From the NCBI RefSeq assembly GCF_006539505.1, contig NZ_BJND01000020.1, positions 124,001 to 188,000 on the forward strand: a stretch of 64,000 nt of DNA. Reading direction: 5' to 3'. Below the pieces are notes generated by a model. The model saw only the letters and a program-made list of their open reading frames with translations. It made no database searches and had not been told where the DNA came from. Made by a program: the position numbers and the translations under genes. This stretch comes from Streptomyces spinoverrucosus. GTDB lineage: Bacteria > Actinomycetota > Actinomycetes > Streptomycetales > Streptomycetaceae. Shown one piece after another: positions 1 through 8,858 of this stretch. Position 1 is the first letter of the stretch. Every line of letters starts with the position of its first letter.

Positions 1-608
1 GACGCGCGGATCGAGCACTGCCGGAAGTACTGGTCGAGCAGCAGCGGCACCGCGTTGTCGATGTTGCCGTAGGAGGCCATGAAGTGGGCCAGTGCGGCGT
101 TGCGGTCGCCGTGCGCGGCTTCGGACGCGGCGACCTCGGCATCGAAGTCCACCTCGGGGTTGCCGCTCTCGTCGCGCAGGAACTCCAGGAGGGTGCCCGC
201 CGCGTCGCCGGTACGGGTCTGGAGGCGGTCGGTGACGACCAGCGCACCGGCGTTGATGAACGGATTGCGCGGAATGCCGCTCTCGTACTCCAGCTGCACC
301 AGGGAGTTGAACGGGTTGCCGGAGGGCTCGCGGCCGACGTGCTCCCAGAGTTCGTCGCCCTCGCGGGCCAGGTCGAGGGCGAGGGTGAAGACCTTGGTGA
401 CGGACTGCGCGGAGAACGGCTCGCGCCACTCCCCCACGCCGTACACCGTGCCGTCCAGTTCCGCGACGGCCATGCCGAAGCTGCGGGGGTCGCGGGCGGC
501 CAGCGCCGGGATGTAGTCGGCGGGGCGGCCACGGCCGGGGGTGTGCTCGATCTCCTCGGCGATGCGCTCCAGGACCGGTTGGAAGCTCAGCGACGACGTC
601 ATGATCAC
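1..608 (-). CDS. glsA: Glutaminase A, C-terminus beyond window
   Basis: Serine-dependent glutaminase converting L-glutamine to glutamate and ammonia in the cytoplasm. The visible ~200 residues carry the beta-lactamase-like nucleophile motif S-V-T-K near residue 70, followed by NPFNSLVQLEYE and PRNPFINAGA, both typical of GlsA. The gene runs off the left edge, so only about two thirds is present. GTG at 608 is chosen because GGAGG lies 7 nt upstream; the in-frame ATG at 602 is the alternative. It is the last visible gene of a same-strand run with aspartase, asparaginase, a permease and a GntR regulator, which suggests co-ordinated use of amide amino acids. The family call is firm. Confidence 0.9.
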   Translation of the reverse strand, partial: MIMTSSLSFQPVLERIAEEIEHTPGRGRPADYIPALAARDPRSFGMAVAELDGTVYGVGEWREPFSAQSVTKVFTLALDLAREGDELWEHVGREPSGNPFNSLVQLEYESGIPRNPFINAGALVVTDRLQTRTGDAAGTLLEFLRDESGNPEVDFDAEVAASEAAHGDRNAALAHFMASYGNIDNAVPLLLDQYFRQCSIRA

Positions 609-647
609 TAGTGTGCCTCCGGTCCGGTCCTGGCGCGCATCCCCAGG

Positions 648-2060
648 TCAGACGACGGGTGAGCCGCTGCCCGCGAGGACCTCTGGCTTCAGCAGCGCGG
701 CGAGCCGCTCGGCCGGCAGCAGGCCCTTCTCCAGGACGAGTTCGGCCACGCCCCGGCCCGTGACCAGGGCCTCCTTGGCGATGTCGGTGGCCGCGGTGTA
801 CCCGATGTGCGGGTTGAGGGCGGTGACCAGGCCGATGGAGTTCTCCACGCTCGCGCGCAGCACCTCGGTGTTGGCGGTGATGCCGGCGACGCAGCGCTCG
901 GCGAGGGTGAGGCAGGCGCTGTGCAGATGCGTGATGCTCTCGGACAGGGAGTGCAGGATGATCGGCTCGAAGGCGTTGAGCTGGAGCTGTCCGGCCTCGG
1001 CGGCCATGGTGATGGTGACGTCGTTGCCGATCACCTCGAAGGCGACCTGGTTGACGACCTCGGGGATCACCGGGTTGACCTTGCCCGGCATGATGGACGA
1101 ACCCGCCTGTACCGGCGGCAGGTTGATCTCCCCAAGGCCCGCGCGCGGGCCGGAGGAAAGCAGGCGCAGGTCGTTGCAACTCTTGGAGAGCTTCACGGCG
1201 ATCCGCTTGAGCACGCCGGACATCTGGACGAACGCGCCGCAGTCCTGGGTGGCCTCGACGAGGTTCGCCGCGGTCACCAGCGGCAGGCCGGTGATGGCGG
1301 CGAGGTGGCGGCGGGCGGCTTCGGCGTACCCGGCGGGGGCGTTCAGTCCGGTGCCGATGGCGGTGGCGCCCAGGTTGATCTCATGGATCAACTCGACGGC
1401 CTCGGCAAGACGGCTGCGGTCCTCGTCAATCATGACGGCATATGCGGAGAACTCTTGACCGAGCGTCATCGGTACCGCGTCCTGCAACTGTGTACGGCCC
1501 ATCTTGAGCACATCGCGGAACTCGACGGCCTTGCGGGCGAAGGCGTCCTGCAGTACAGCCATCGCCTTGAGCAGTCCACGTACCGCGAAGACCGTCGCTA
1601 TCTTGACGGCGGTCGGGTAGACGTCATTGGTTGACTGGCCGAGGTTGACGTCCTCATTGGGGTGCAGATACCCGTACTCGCCCTTGGCGTGGCCGAGCAG
1701 CTCCAGCGCCCGGTTGGCGACGACCTCGTTGGCGTTCATGTTGGTCGAGGTGCCGGCGCCGCCCTGGATGACGTCCACGACGAACTGGTCGTGCAGCTTG
1801 CCGTCCCGGATCTCCCGGCAGGCGGCGACGATGGCGGCGGCCTTGTCCGAGGCGAGCAGGCCGAGTTCCTCGTTGGCGAGGGCAGCGGCCTCCTTGACGG
1901 CGGCGAGGGCGTCGATGAGGTGCGGGTAGGCGGAGATCGGCGTGCCGGTGATGGGGAAGTTCTCCGTGGCGCGCAGGGTGTGAATGCCCCAGTAGGCATC
2001 GGCGGGGACGTCCCGATCGCCAAGCAGATCGTGTTCGGTGCGGGTGGCGATGGCAGTCAT
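648..2060 (-). CDS. aspA: Aspartate ammonia-lyase (aspartase)
   Basis: Converts L-aspartate to fumarate and ammonia, feeding asparagine and aspartate carbon into the TCA cycle. The 470 residues match the usual aspartase/fumarase-superfamily length. Landmarks in order are the N-terminal DVPADAYWGIHTLRA segment, GGAGTSTNMNANEV near residue 100, HPNEDVNLGQSTNDVYPTA near 135, and the mobile SS-loop signature GSSIMPGKVNPVIPE near 320 with its catalytic serine. Class II fumarase is the main alternative; the DLLGDRDVPADAYWG start and placement beside asparaginase favour aspartase. It lies downstream of asparaginase across a 135-nt gap holding an intergenic repeat, so it may be only partly co-transcribed with it. 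Confidence 0.9.
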   Translation of the reverse strand: MTAIATRTEHDLLGDRDVPADAYWGIHTLRATENFPITGTPISAYPHLIDALAAVKEAAALANEELGLLASDKAAAIVAACREIRDGKLHDQFVVDVIQGGAGTSTNMNANEVVANRALELLGHAKGEYGYLHPNEDVNLGQSTNDVYPTAVKIATVFAVRGLLKAMAVLQDAFARKAVEFRDVLKMGRTQLQDAVPMTLGQEFSAYAVMIDEDRSRLAEAVELIHEINLGATAIGTGLNAPAGYAEAARRHLAAITGLPLVTAANLVEATQDCGAFVQMSGVLKRIAVKLSKSCNDLRLLSSGPRAGLGEINLPPVQAGSSIMPGKVNPVIPEVVNQVAFEVIGNDVTITMAAEAGQLQLNAFEPIILHSLSESITHLHSACLTLAERCVAGITANTEVLRASVENSIGLVTALNPHIGYTAATDIAKEALVTGRGVAELVLEKGLLPAERLAALLKPEVLAGSGSPVV

Positions 2061-2094
2061 GAGGCAGGTCTACTTTCTGAGAAGGGTGAGGTGA

Positions 2095-2175
2095 CGCCCC
2101 CAAGGGGCGCGGGGAACTGCGCGACAAGCCACACACAACCGCAAGCCCGACGACGGCCCGCAGTCCCCCTTCGAA
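2095..2175. repeat. Streptomyces-type intergenic repeat
   Basis: The gap between asparaginase and aspartase holds a block that starts with a small inverted repeat (CGCCCC..GGGGCG) and continues GGGGCGCGGGGAACTGCGCG. I recognise that string as part of a short element common between genes in Streptomyces chromosomes. That is recall, not a search. It sits inside the likely operon and could form structure in the mRNA. Confidence 0.5.
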
Positions 2176-2195
2176 CCGGCAATCAGCTCTGGGCG

Positions 2196-3212
2196 CTACG
2201 CCGAAGACGCCAGCGGAACCGGCTCCAAGGCCCGAACCACCCGCACACACCCCACCGGCCGCCCCCCACCAAGCAGCGGCTCCCCCGCGAACTCGCTGAG
2301 CACCGCCGGATCAACGCCCGCGCGAGCAAGCGCCGCCGCGGCGACCGGAACCCGCGCCCGGCTCGCCCCGTCGGCGATCTTCACGGCCACGGCCCGCCCG
2401 TCCGGAAGCGCGGCCACCTGAACGCCCTCGAACCCGTCCTTGGCCAGCAGCCCCGGCACGGCCCGCATCAACGCGGCCACATCCCGCCCCGAGCCGGAGG
2501 CCATCTCGGCATGCTCGCGCATCGCGTCCGCGACGCGTGCCTCGGGGGTGCCGGGCTCGGCGGTGACGATCCGGGCGGCGGCGCGGGCGAGGCCGTGCAG
2601 GGAGACGGAGAACAGGGGCGCGCCGCAGCCGTCGACGGTCACCTGGGCGACACGCTGCCCGGTGAGGTCCTCGACGATCTCGGCGATGGCCTGCTGGAGG
2701 GGGTGCGCCGGGTCGAGGTAGTCGTCGAGGGACCAGCCGTTGAGCCGGGCCGTGTACAGCATGGCGGCGTGCTTGCCGGAGCAGTTCTGGGCGAGGCGGG
2801 AGGGCATCCGGCCCTCGCGCACCCAGGCGTCCCGGACGACCGGGTCGAACGGCAGGTCGGGGACGTTGCGCAGGTCGCTCTCGGCGAGCCCGGCCATGTC
2901 GAGGATGCGGCGGGTGCCGGCGAGGTGGCGTTCTTCGCCGGAGTGGCTGGCGGCGGCGAGGGAGAGCAGCTCGCCGTCGAGCGGCAGCCCGGCGCGCACC
3001 ATGGCCACGGCCTGGACGGGCTTGAGCGCCGAGCGCGGGTAGAACGCCGCCTCGATGTCGCCGAGGTGGAAGGTGACCTCGCCGTCCGTGCCGAGGACGA
3101 CGACGGAGCCGTAGTGGACGCCCTCGACGATCCCGCCGCGTACGAGGTGGGCGACGGGGGCGTGGAGGGGCTCACGGACGAGGGGTGCGTCCGTGACGGA
3201 GCTGATGTACAT
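2196..3212 (-). CDS. L-asparaginase, bacterial/plant-like type II (PF06089 family)
   Basis: Hydrolyses L-asparagine to aspartate and ammonia, supplying the aspartase encoded just downstream. The 338 residues contain the family's hallmark strings FYPRSALKPVQAVAMV (about residue 60), AAASHSGEERH, NCSGKHAAMLY (about 150) and VDGCGAPLFSVSL (about 195). No signal peptide is visible, so it acts in the cytoplasm. ATG at 3212 is used because family similarity begins there; an in-frame GTG one codon upstream is possible. The gene follows the permease by 44 nt on the same strand. The long open frame continuing upstream to 3926 is non-coding relative to the permease gene and was not included. Confidence 0.85.
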   Translation of the reverse strand: MYISSVTDAPLVREPLHAPVAHLVRGGIVEGVHYGSVVVLGTDGEVTFHLGDIEAAFYPRSALKPVQAVAMVRAGLPLDGELLSLAAASHSGEERHLAGTRRILDMAGLAESDLRNVPDLPFDPVVRDAWVREGRMPSRLAQNCSGKHAAMLYTARLNGWSLDDYLDPAHPLQQAIAEIVEDLTGQRVAQVTVDGCGAPLFSVSLHGLARAAARIVTAEPGTPEARVADAMREHAEMASGSGRDVAALMRAVPGLLAKDGFEGVQVAALPDGRAVAVKIADGASRARVPVAAAALARAGVDPAVLSEFAGEPLLGGGRPVGCVRVVRALEPVPLASSA

Positions 3213-3256
3213 CACTGCCTGGTTCACTGAGGGGTCGGGGTGGGCCGGTACGCGGG

Positions 3257-4717
3257 TCACGCGCCGGGTCCGGGGCTGGTGGAGTGGGTGGTGATCCGGC
3301 CGCGGATGGCGTACCAGCCCGCGACCAGGGCTCCGACGATCAGCGGCAGACACAGCACGGTGGTGCGTCCGGCGCCGCCGTCGGCGTACATGAGGACCAG
3401 GACGGAGGCGAGGAAGGCCAGCGTCACGACTTCGGTCCAGGGGGAGCCCGGCAGTCGGTAGCCGGGGCGGGTGAGGTCGCCGCGCTGGGTCAGCTGCCAG
3501 AACCGCAGGTGGCAGATCATGATCATGCCCCAGGTGGCGAGGATGCCGATCGCGGCGAAGTTCAGCACGATCTCGAACGCCTCCGCGGGGACGACGAAGT
3601 TGAGGCCGACACCGAGGACACAGATACCGCTGGTGAGCAGGATGCCGCCGTACGGAACCTGGCTGCGGCTCATCCGCGCGGTGAACTCCGGGGCGGAGCC
3701 GGCGACGGCCATGGAGCGCAGGATGCGGCCGGTGGAGTAGAGGCCGGAGTTGAGTGAGGACATCGCCGCGGTCATCACGACGAGGTTCATGATGCCGCCG
3801 GCGGCCGGGACGCCGATGTTGGAGAGCACGGTGACGAAGGGGCTCTCCCCCGCCTTGTACGAGGACCAGGGCAGCAGCATCGAGAGCAGGACGACCGAGC
3901 CGACGTAGAACAGGCCCACGCGCCACATGATCGAGTTGATCGCCTTCGGCATGATCTTCTCGGGGTTCTCGGTCTCACCGGCGGCGACGCCGACCAGCTC
4001 GACGGAGGCGTAGGCGAAGACGACGCCCTGGATGATCAGCAGCATGGGCAGCAGGCCGCTCGGGAAGAGGCCGCCGTTGTCGGCGATCAGGGACGGGCCG
4101 GGGGTGTGGCCGTCGACCGGGTGCTGCGTGACCAGCAGGAAGATGCCGATCAACATGAAGATGACGAGCGCGCCGACCTTGACGATGGCGAACCAGAATT
4201 CAAGTTCACCGAAGATCTTGACCGAGATCAGGTTGACGGCAAGGACGACAGTCAATGCGATCAATGCGATCACCCACTGCGGGATGTCGGAGAACATGCC
4301 CCAGTAGTGGGTGTAGGTGGCGACCGCGGTGATGTCGGCGATGCCGGTGGTGGCCCAGTTGAGGAAGTACATCCAGCCCGCTGTGTACGCGCCCTTCTCT
4401 CCGAGGAACTCTCGGGCGTACGACACAAAGGCCCCTGAGGACGGCCGGTACAGCACGAGTTCGCCGAGGGCGCGCACGACGAGGAAGGCGAAGACGCCGC
4501 AGACGGCGTAGGCGATGAAGAGGGAGGGGCCCGCGTCGGCGAGGCGGCCGCCGGCGCCGAGGAAGAGGCCGGTGCCGATGGCGCCGCCGATGGCGATCAT
4601 GTTGACGTGCCGGGACTTCAGGGACTTGCTGTAGCCCTCGTCTCCGGCGTCGACATGGCCGGAACGTTTCTGCATCTGCCCGGGCTGCACCTCGTCGTGC
4701 AGGGACTGCTCGCTCAC
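3257..4717 (-). CDS. APC-superfamily amino acid permease (asparagine/GABA-permease-like)
   Basis: Twelve-helix amino acid/proton symporter of the APC superfamily, 486 residues. The first helix carries the diagnostic substrate-binding loop [16 protein letters not shown] near residue 45, and the [19 protein letters not shown] segment near 235 is typical of the AnsP/GabP/CycA branch. The first ~35 residues are hydrophilic and cytosolic. The start overlaps the stop of the GntR regulator gene (ATGA), so the two are translationally coupled. With asparaginase, aspartase and glutaminase directly downstream, asparagine (or aspartate/glutamine) is the likely cargo. The exact substrate is inferred from context only. 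Confidence 0.85.
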   Translation of the reverse strand: MSEQSLHDEVQPGQMQKRSGHVDAGDEGYSKSLKSRHVNMIAIGGAIGTGLFLGAGGRLADAGPSLFIAYAVCGVFAFLVVRALGELVLYRPSSGAFVSYAREFLGEKGAYTAGWMYFLNWATTGIADITAVATYTHYWGMFSDIPQWVIALIALTVVLAVNLISVKIFGELEFWFAIVKVGALVIFMLIGIFLLVTQHPVDGHTPGPSLIADNGGLFPSGLLPMLLIIQGVVFAYASVELVGVAAGETENPEKIMPKAINSIMWRVGLFYVGSVVLLSMLLPWSSYKAGESPFVTVLSNIGVPAAGGIMNLVVMTAAMSSLNSGLYSTGRILRSMAVAGSAPEFTARMSRSQVPYGGILLTSGICVLGVGLNFVVPAEAFEIVLNFAAIGILATWGMIMICHLRFWQLTQRGDLTRPGYRLPGSPWTEVVTLAFLASVLVLMYADGGAGRTTVLCLPLIVGALVAGWYAIRGRITTHSTSPGPGA

Positions 4718-5445
4718 GCCTCGGGTCCGCCTTCCGTGGGGATGTCTGTGCGCGCGGAGCGCACGATGTCGGTGAGGGTGGTCTCGACCCGGTCGAGGTG
4801 GTGGGACATGGCCTCGACCGCGTCGTGCTCGGAACCGTCGACCAGTGCCTCGACGATCGCCCGGTGCTCCCGGTTGGACTGCTCACGCCGTCCGCCGAGC
4901 TCGTTCAGGAACGCCGACTGGCGGGCCAGCGCGTCGCGGATCTCCTCGATGACCCGGCGAAACACCGGGTTCTGCGCGGCCTCGGCCACCGCCAGGTGAA
5001 AGAGGGTGTCCATCGCGACCCACGCGGTGGTGTCCGTCTCCCGCTCCATGCGGTCCAGCAGGTGAGCGAGGTGGTCCAGGTTCTCCGGGGTGCGGCGCAC
5101 CGCCGCGTACCCGGCGACCGGGATCTCGACGTGCCGACGCACTTCCAGCAGGTCGCTGGCCGAGTAGTCGCCGAACGTGGGGTCCTCGACGCTGCTCGCG
5201 ACGACGAACGTGCCCTTGCCGGTCTTGGCCACGGTCAGCCCCATCGTCTGCAGGGCGCGCAGGGCCTCCCGCAGCACGGGCCGGGAGACCTCAAGCGTGC
5301 GGCACAGCTCCGCCTCGGAGGGGAGCTTGTCGCCGATCGCGTACTCGCCGCGCTCGATGGCGCCGCGAAGGTGGGAGAGCACCGCTTCCATGGCGCTGAC
5401 GCGCCGCGGGCCCCGCCCACCTGTCTGGCTGTCTGACAGGTTCAC
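4714..5445 (-). CDS. GntR-family regulator, FadR/FCD subfamily
   Basis: DNA-binding transcription regulator of 243 residues. The N-terminal winged helix (residues ~18-85) contains [20 protein letters not shown] and the wing GKGTFVV. The all-helical FCD effector domain follows, with the metal-binding pattern D-x3-H (DTLFHLAVA) and later histidines ([16 protein letters not shown]). It heads the amino-acid catabolic run and overlaps the permease start by four bases, so it probably controls that run and itself. The GTG at 5445 has GGAG about 10 nt upstream. A palindrome sits within the first codons, which leaves open a later start, for example at the codons for VSAMEAV. Confidence 0.85.
   Translation of the reverse strand: MNLSDSQTGGRGPRRVSAMEAVLSHLRGAIERGEYAIGDKLPSEAELCRTLEVSRPVLREALRALQTMGLTVAKTGKGTFVVASSVEDPTFGDYSASDLLEVRRHVEIPVAGYAAVRRTPENLDHLAHLLDRMERETDTTAWVAMDTLFHLAVAEAAQNPVFRRVIEEIRDALARQSAFLNELGGRREQSNREHRAIVEALVDGSEHDAVEAMSHHLDRVETTLTDIVRSARTDIPTEGGPEA
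5420..5440. promoter_or_regulatory. Candidate operator for the adjacent GntR regulator
   Basis: An 11-bp palindrome CTGTCTGACAG (5429-5439) has the GT-N3-AC core of FadR-type operators. It lies within a wider inverted repeat CCTGTC-N9-GACAGG. It covers codons 2-8 of the annotated regulator start, the expected place for autoregulation. A second inverted repeat, CGGAG-N6-CTCCG (5445-5460), lies next to it. Binding is inferred. Confidence 0.45.
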
Positions 5446-5600
5446 GGAGGTGATACTCCGGGTGACCCGTGGGTGGTGTCAAGCGGCCGAGGTGCCGGGC
5501 GCCCGCCGCAAACCGGTGGACCCCCCGTTTCGGCAGTGGGGCTACCCGCACCCCGCTTGGGGGGAAGACGTCATTCTGCTGCGGGGAAATCGTTCACATA

Positions 5601-6683
5601 ATGAAGCGCATGGTCAATCCAACGGTGCTTACGGGGAACTCGTCCACGCGCGAAGGACAAGGTGAAAAACAAGGCGGGCAACAAAAGGGAAGCGACTTTT
5701 CCGAACTGTCGCGCCGCATCACCGAAGCAGGGCTTCTGCGGCGCCGTCCGTTGTATTACACCGTGCGTTTCGGGGCGGTGGCTCTCGCTCTCGCGGGAGG
5801 CATCGGGGCGTTTTTCGCGCTCGGGAACAGCTGGAGCCAGCTGATCGTCGCCGTTTTCCTGGCCGTGGTCTTCGGCCAGCTCGGGCTGGCGGCCCACGAC
5901 CTCGCCCACCGGCAGGTCTTCTCCCGCCGACGCCCCAGCGAGGCCGGCGGTCTGCTGGTCGCCAATCTGCTGCTGGGCATGAGCTACGGCTGGTGGATGA
6001 ACAAACACACCCGGCACCATGCGAATCCGAATCACGAAGGAAAAGACCCGGACGTCTCCCCCGACATTCTGGTGTGGTCACAGCGGCAGGCCCGCAAGGC
6101 AAAGGGGCTGCCCCGTTTCATCGGAAAGCACCAGGCCGCGCTCTTCTTTCCACTGCTCACCCTGGAAGGGCTGAATCTGAGCTTCGCCAGCTTCAAGGCG
6201 CTGAGGAAACCGTCGATGAAACGGCCGGTACTGGAGGGGACGCTGCTCATCGTCCATTTCGTCCTGTACTTCGGTGCCCTGTTCACCGTCCTCTCCCCCG
6301 CCAAGGCGCTCGCCTTCATCGCCGTCCACCAGGGCCTGTTCGGGATCTACCTCGGCTCGGTGTTCGCCCCCAACCACAAGGGGATGCCGATGATCGAGGA
6401 GGGGATGCGGCTGGACTTCCTGCGCCGCCAGGTCCTCACCTCGCGCAACGTCAGGGGCGGGGCGCTCATCGACGTCTTCATGGGCGGGCTCAACTACCAG
6501 ATCGAGCACCACCTCTTCCCCAGCATGCCGACGCCGGCGCTCGGCAGGGCCCAGATCATCACCGAGCGGTACTGCGCCGAGCTGGGCATCCCGTACCACC
6601 AGACGGGACTGCTCGCCTCACACCGCGAGGCGCTGAGCCACCTCAGGAGCGTGGGAGAGCCGCTGCGCGAGGCAGGCCACTGA
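5601..6683 (+). CDS. Acyl-lipid / acyl-CoA fatty acid desaturase (PF00487)
   Basis: Membrane di-iron desaturase introducing a double bond into fatty acyl chains. About 360 residues carry the three histidine clusters: HDLAH near residue 97, HTRHH near 135, and QIEHHLFP near 295. Hydrophobic membrane segments lie before the first box and between the second and third. Length and the spacing of the boxes match soluble-acyl or lipid front-end type desaturases. It is monocistronic, divergent from the GntR gene and convergent with the small ArsR-like gene. ATG at 5601 is annotated; ATG at 5610 could be a leaderless start because a CATAAT hexamer lies at 5597-5602. The in-frame extension further upstream has no family similarity. 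Confidence 0.85.
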   Translation: MKRMVNPTVLTGNSSTREGQGEKQGGQQKGSDFSELSRRITEAGLLRRRPLYYTVRFGAVALALAGGIGAFFALGNSWSQLIVAVFLAVVFGQLGLAAHDLAHRQVFSRRRPSEAGGLLVANLLLGMSYGWWMNKHTRHHANPNHEGKDPDVSPDILVWSQRQARKAKGLPRFIGKHQAALFFPLLTLEGLNLSFASFKALRKPSMKRPVLEGTLLIVHFVLYFGALFTVLSPAKALAFIAVHQGLFGIYLGSVFAPNHKGMPMIEEGMRLDFLRRQVLTSRNVRGGALIDVFMGGLNYQIEHHLFPSMPTPALGRAQIITERYCAELGIPYHQTGLLASHREALSHLRSVGEPLREAGH

Positions 6684-6706
6684 CCAGGGCATGGCCGGAC
6701 GCGCCC

Positions 6707-6997
6707 CTACCAGCCCTTCTCGAACATCCGGGCCACCTCGGCGATCCGGACCTCGTCGCGGCGGTAGTAGGTACGGCGCCGGACGCGCTTGGCGCGCAGC
6801 ATGCCGAGGTCCGCGAGGAGGGTGAGGTGGGTGTGGGCCACCGTGCGGCGGACGCCGAGCTTAGCGGCGACGGCGTCGGCGGAAACCCCGTCCGCGACGA
6901 GGTCGGCGTGCCGCTGGCGTGGGAAGTGGGCGACCGGATCCTTCAGCCAGTCCAGGATGCGCAGGCGGGTGTCGTTGGCGGGAGTCCTCAGCATCAC
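6707..6997 (-). CDS. Small ArsR/HTH_20-like winged-helix regulator
   Basis: A 96-residue protein that is essentially one winged helix. NDTRLRILDWLKDPVAHFP at the N-terminus resembles the first helix of ArsR-type regulators, DAVAAKLGVRRTVAHTHLTLL is the helix-turn-helix, and RRTYYRRDEVRIAEVARMF forms the wing and last helix. No cysteine metal site is visible, so it is probably not a metal sensor. It is convergent with the desaturase (23 nt between stops). The effector and targets are unknown; its own divergent upstream region is the first place to look. Confidence 0.7.
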   Translation of the reverse strand: MMLRTPANDTRLRILDWLKDPVAHFPRQRHADLVADGVSADAVAAKLGVRRTVAHTHLTLLADLGMLRAKRVRRRTYYRRDEVRIAEVARMFEKGW

Positions 6998-7135
6998 GTC
7001 CCCCTCGGTCCGGTCCCTCTACGTGGGGCTTTCCCACTGTGGCGCCGGGCAAGCCGCCGCACCGGGCACACCACCGGACTTGACCGGGACCGAACGGGCC
7101 TTCGACTCAATGTCGCGGAACAGTGGAACAGCGAG

Positions 7136-7173
7136 GACCCGGCCGCGGAGGTGCGTACTCTCGCGGCCGGGTC
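7136..7173 (-). terminator. Rho-independent-like hairpin after the GH53 gene
   Basis: A perfect 12-bp stem GACCCGGCCGCG / CGCGGCCGGGTC with a 14-nt loop lies just past the endo-galactanase stop. There is no clear U-tract, which is usual for Streptomyces terminators. Confidence 0.6.
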
Positions 7174-7183
7174 CCCGGCCCCC

Positions 7184-8746
7184 TCAGCGGTGGCTGAACC
7201 ACGCCATCGCCGGCAGTGCCCTGTCGTCGTAGCCGAACAGGGCCTGGTTCTCCCAGCCGTTGCCGGAGGACGCGTCGGTCGGGTCCCAGCCGTTGCCGGT
7301 GACCGCGGTCCAGGTCGCCTCCCAGTAGAAGACGCCGAGGCCTCGGCCGTTCGGGACGGCCTCCACGATGCTCGCGATGTCCTTCATCCACTGCGTCTGC
7401 CCGGCCGTCGAGGCCGCGTAGCCGGGGACGAGCTCGCTGGAGAGGTCGATGATGTTCTCGTGCGCGTCCTCGCTGTCGAGACGGAAGGGATAGGCCGTCT
7501 CGGCGACGAAGACGGGCTTGCCGTAGCGGGCGGCCGCGTCGTCCAGCGTGGTCTGGAAGTCGTACAGCGTGCCGTGCCAGTAGCCGTAGTACGACAGGCC
7601 GATAGCGTCGAACTTCACGCCGTTCGCGACGGCGCTGTCGAACCACCAGCGGGTGCCGGACAGGTCACCGCCCTTGGCGAGGTGCAGCGCGACGGTAGTG
7701 GACGAGTTGACCGCCTTGACGGCGTCGTATCCACTGTTGAGCAGTCCGGCGAGCTGAGTCCAGTTGTTGGTTGATCCCTCGTTCCACAGCATGCCACCGT
7801 TGATCTCATTGCCGACCTGGACCATGTCGGCGGTGGTGCCCTGTGCCTTCAATGCGTTCAACACGTCGTACGTGTGGTTGTACACGTCCGTCCTGAGTTG
7901 ACTGTACGAGTGGCCCGCCCACGCCGCCGGCTTGCTCTGGGCGCCCGGGTCGGCCCAGGTGTCCGAGTAGTGGAAGTCGACCAGCAGCTTCATGCCCTGC
8001 GCCTTGACGCGCTTGGCCATCGCCAGCACACGCGACTTGTTGTTGTAGCCGTCGGCCGGGTTGACCCAGACCTTCAGGCGCGCGTAGTTCATGCCGGAGG
8101 ACTTCATGATGGCGAGCGGGTCACTGGTGGCGCCGGAGCTGGTCCGGTAGACGCCGCCGAGCGCCTCGCTCTTGGCGAGGGACGAGACGTCGGCACCCTT
8201 GATCGACGTACCGGACGTGCCCGACGTGAAGGTCAGGTCGTCAACATTGATCCAGTTGCCCGCGTTCGCATCACTGTTGATGCTGATGGTGCACTGGTTG
8301 TTGGTCACATTGATCGGCACGACGATCCGGATCCACCCACTGGCGGACACCGGCAGATCCGTGCGCTGCTCCGCGCTGCCGCAGTTCTTCAGGGCTATGT
8401 ACGCGGACTTCTGCCCGCCGCCGGAGCGGACCCAGGCCGTCAGCTTGTAGTTGCCGTTGGTCAGCCCGGACAGGTACTGGTACGTCTCCACCTTGTAGGC
8501 GGTGGACGCCCAGTGGCTCAGCCGATAGCTCCCGCTGCGGCCACCGGCCTCGACGTACGAGGCGCCGGTCGAGCCGTACTCGGACCAGCCGCTCGGAGTG
8601 GCCGCGCCGGTGCCGTCGGCCTCGAATCCGCCGTTGGTGAGCGTGCTGGCCGCACTCGCGGTCTGGGCGGGCAGCGCGGTGAGGGCGAGCCCGGCCGTGA
8701 GCGGCAGCAGCAGGGCTCTGAGGGTGCGTCTGGGATGGAACTTCAT
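7184..8746 (-). CDS. Secreted arabinogalactan endo-beta-1,4-galactanase (GH53) with N-terminal CBM-like domain
   Basis: Extracellular enzyme cutting beta-1,4-galactan into oligosaccharides. The 520 residues start with a Sec signal (MKFHPRRTLRALLLPLTAG...) ending near A-S-A. A ~150-residue carbohydrate-binding-like beta domain follows (TLTNGGFEADGTG to NWINVDDLTF), then the GH53 barrel from about residue 180. The acid/base glutamate is in VQVGNEINGGMLW and the nucleophile in VFVAETAYPF; DFHYSDTWADPG is a further GH53 signature. ATG at 8746 follows a GGGA site. It lies downstream of the GH42 gene on the same strand; together they would convert galactan to galactose. Confidence 0.92.
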   Translation of the reverse strand: MKFHPRRTLRALLLPLTAGLALTALPAQTASAASTLTNGGFEADGTGAATPSGWSEYGSTGASYVEAGGRSGSYRLSHWASTAYKVETYQYLSGLTNGNYKLTAWVRSGGGQKSAYIALKNCGSAEQRTDLPVSASGWIRIVVPINVTNNQCTISINSDANAGNWINVDDLTFTSGTSGTSIKGADVSSLAKSEALGGVYRTSSGATSDPLAIMKSSGMNYARLKVWVNPADGYNNKSRVLAMAKRVKAQGMKLLVDFHYSDTWADPGAQSKPAAWAGHSYSQLRTDVYNHTYDVLNALKAQGTTADMVQVGNEINGGMLWNEGSTNNWTQLAGLLNSGYDAVKAVNSSTTVALHLAKGGDLSGTRWWFDSAVANGVKFDAIGLSYYGYWHGTLYDFQTTLDDAAARYGKPVFVAETAYPFRLDSEDAHENIIDLSSELVPGYAASTAGQTQWMKDIASIVEAVPNGRGLGVFYWEATWTAVTGNGWDPTDASSGNGWENQALFGYDDRALPAMAWFSHR

Positions 8747-8858
8747 CGTCCGTCGTCCCTTCGACGTGGTGGGGATGGGGTGCCCCCTCCCGTGGGGAGG
8801 AGGGCATGCCCCCTCCGCCCACGGCTCTCGTGGCACACGCGGGCGGAGGGGAGTCGGC

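Noticed and set aside
1662..3230. Long plus-strand open frame across aspartase and asparaginase
   Set aside because: Low-complexity Arg/Gly/Asp translation, antisense to two well-supported genes; typical of GC-rich third-position shadows.
3213..3926. In-frame upstream extension of the asparaginase gene
   Set aside because: It overlaps the permease in another frame and is Arg/Pro-rich; asparaginase similarity begins at 3212.
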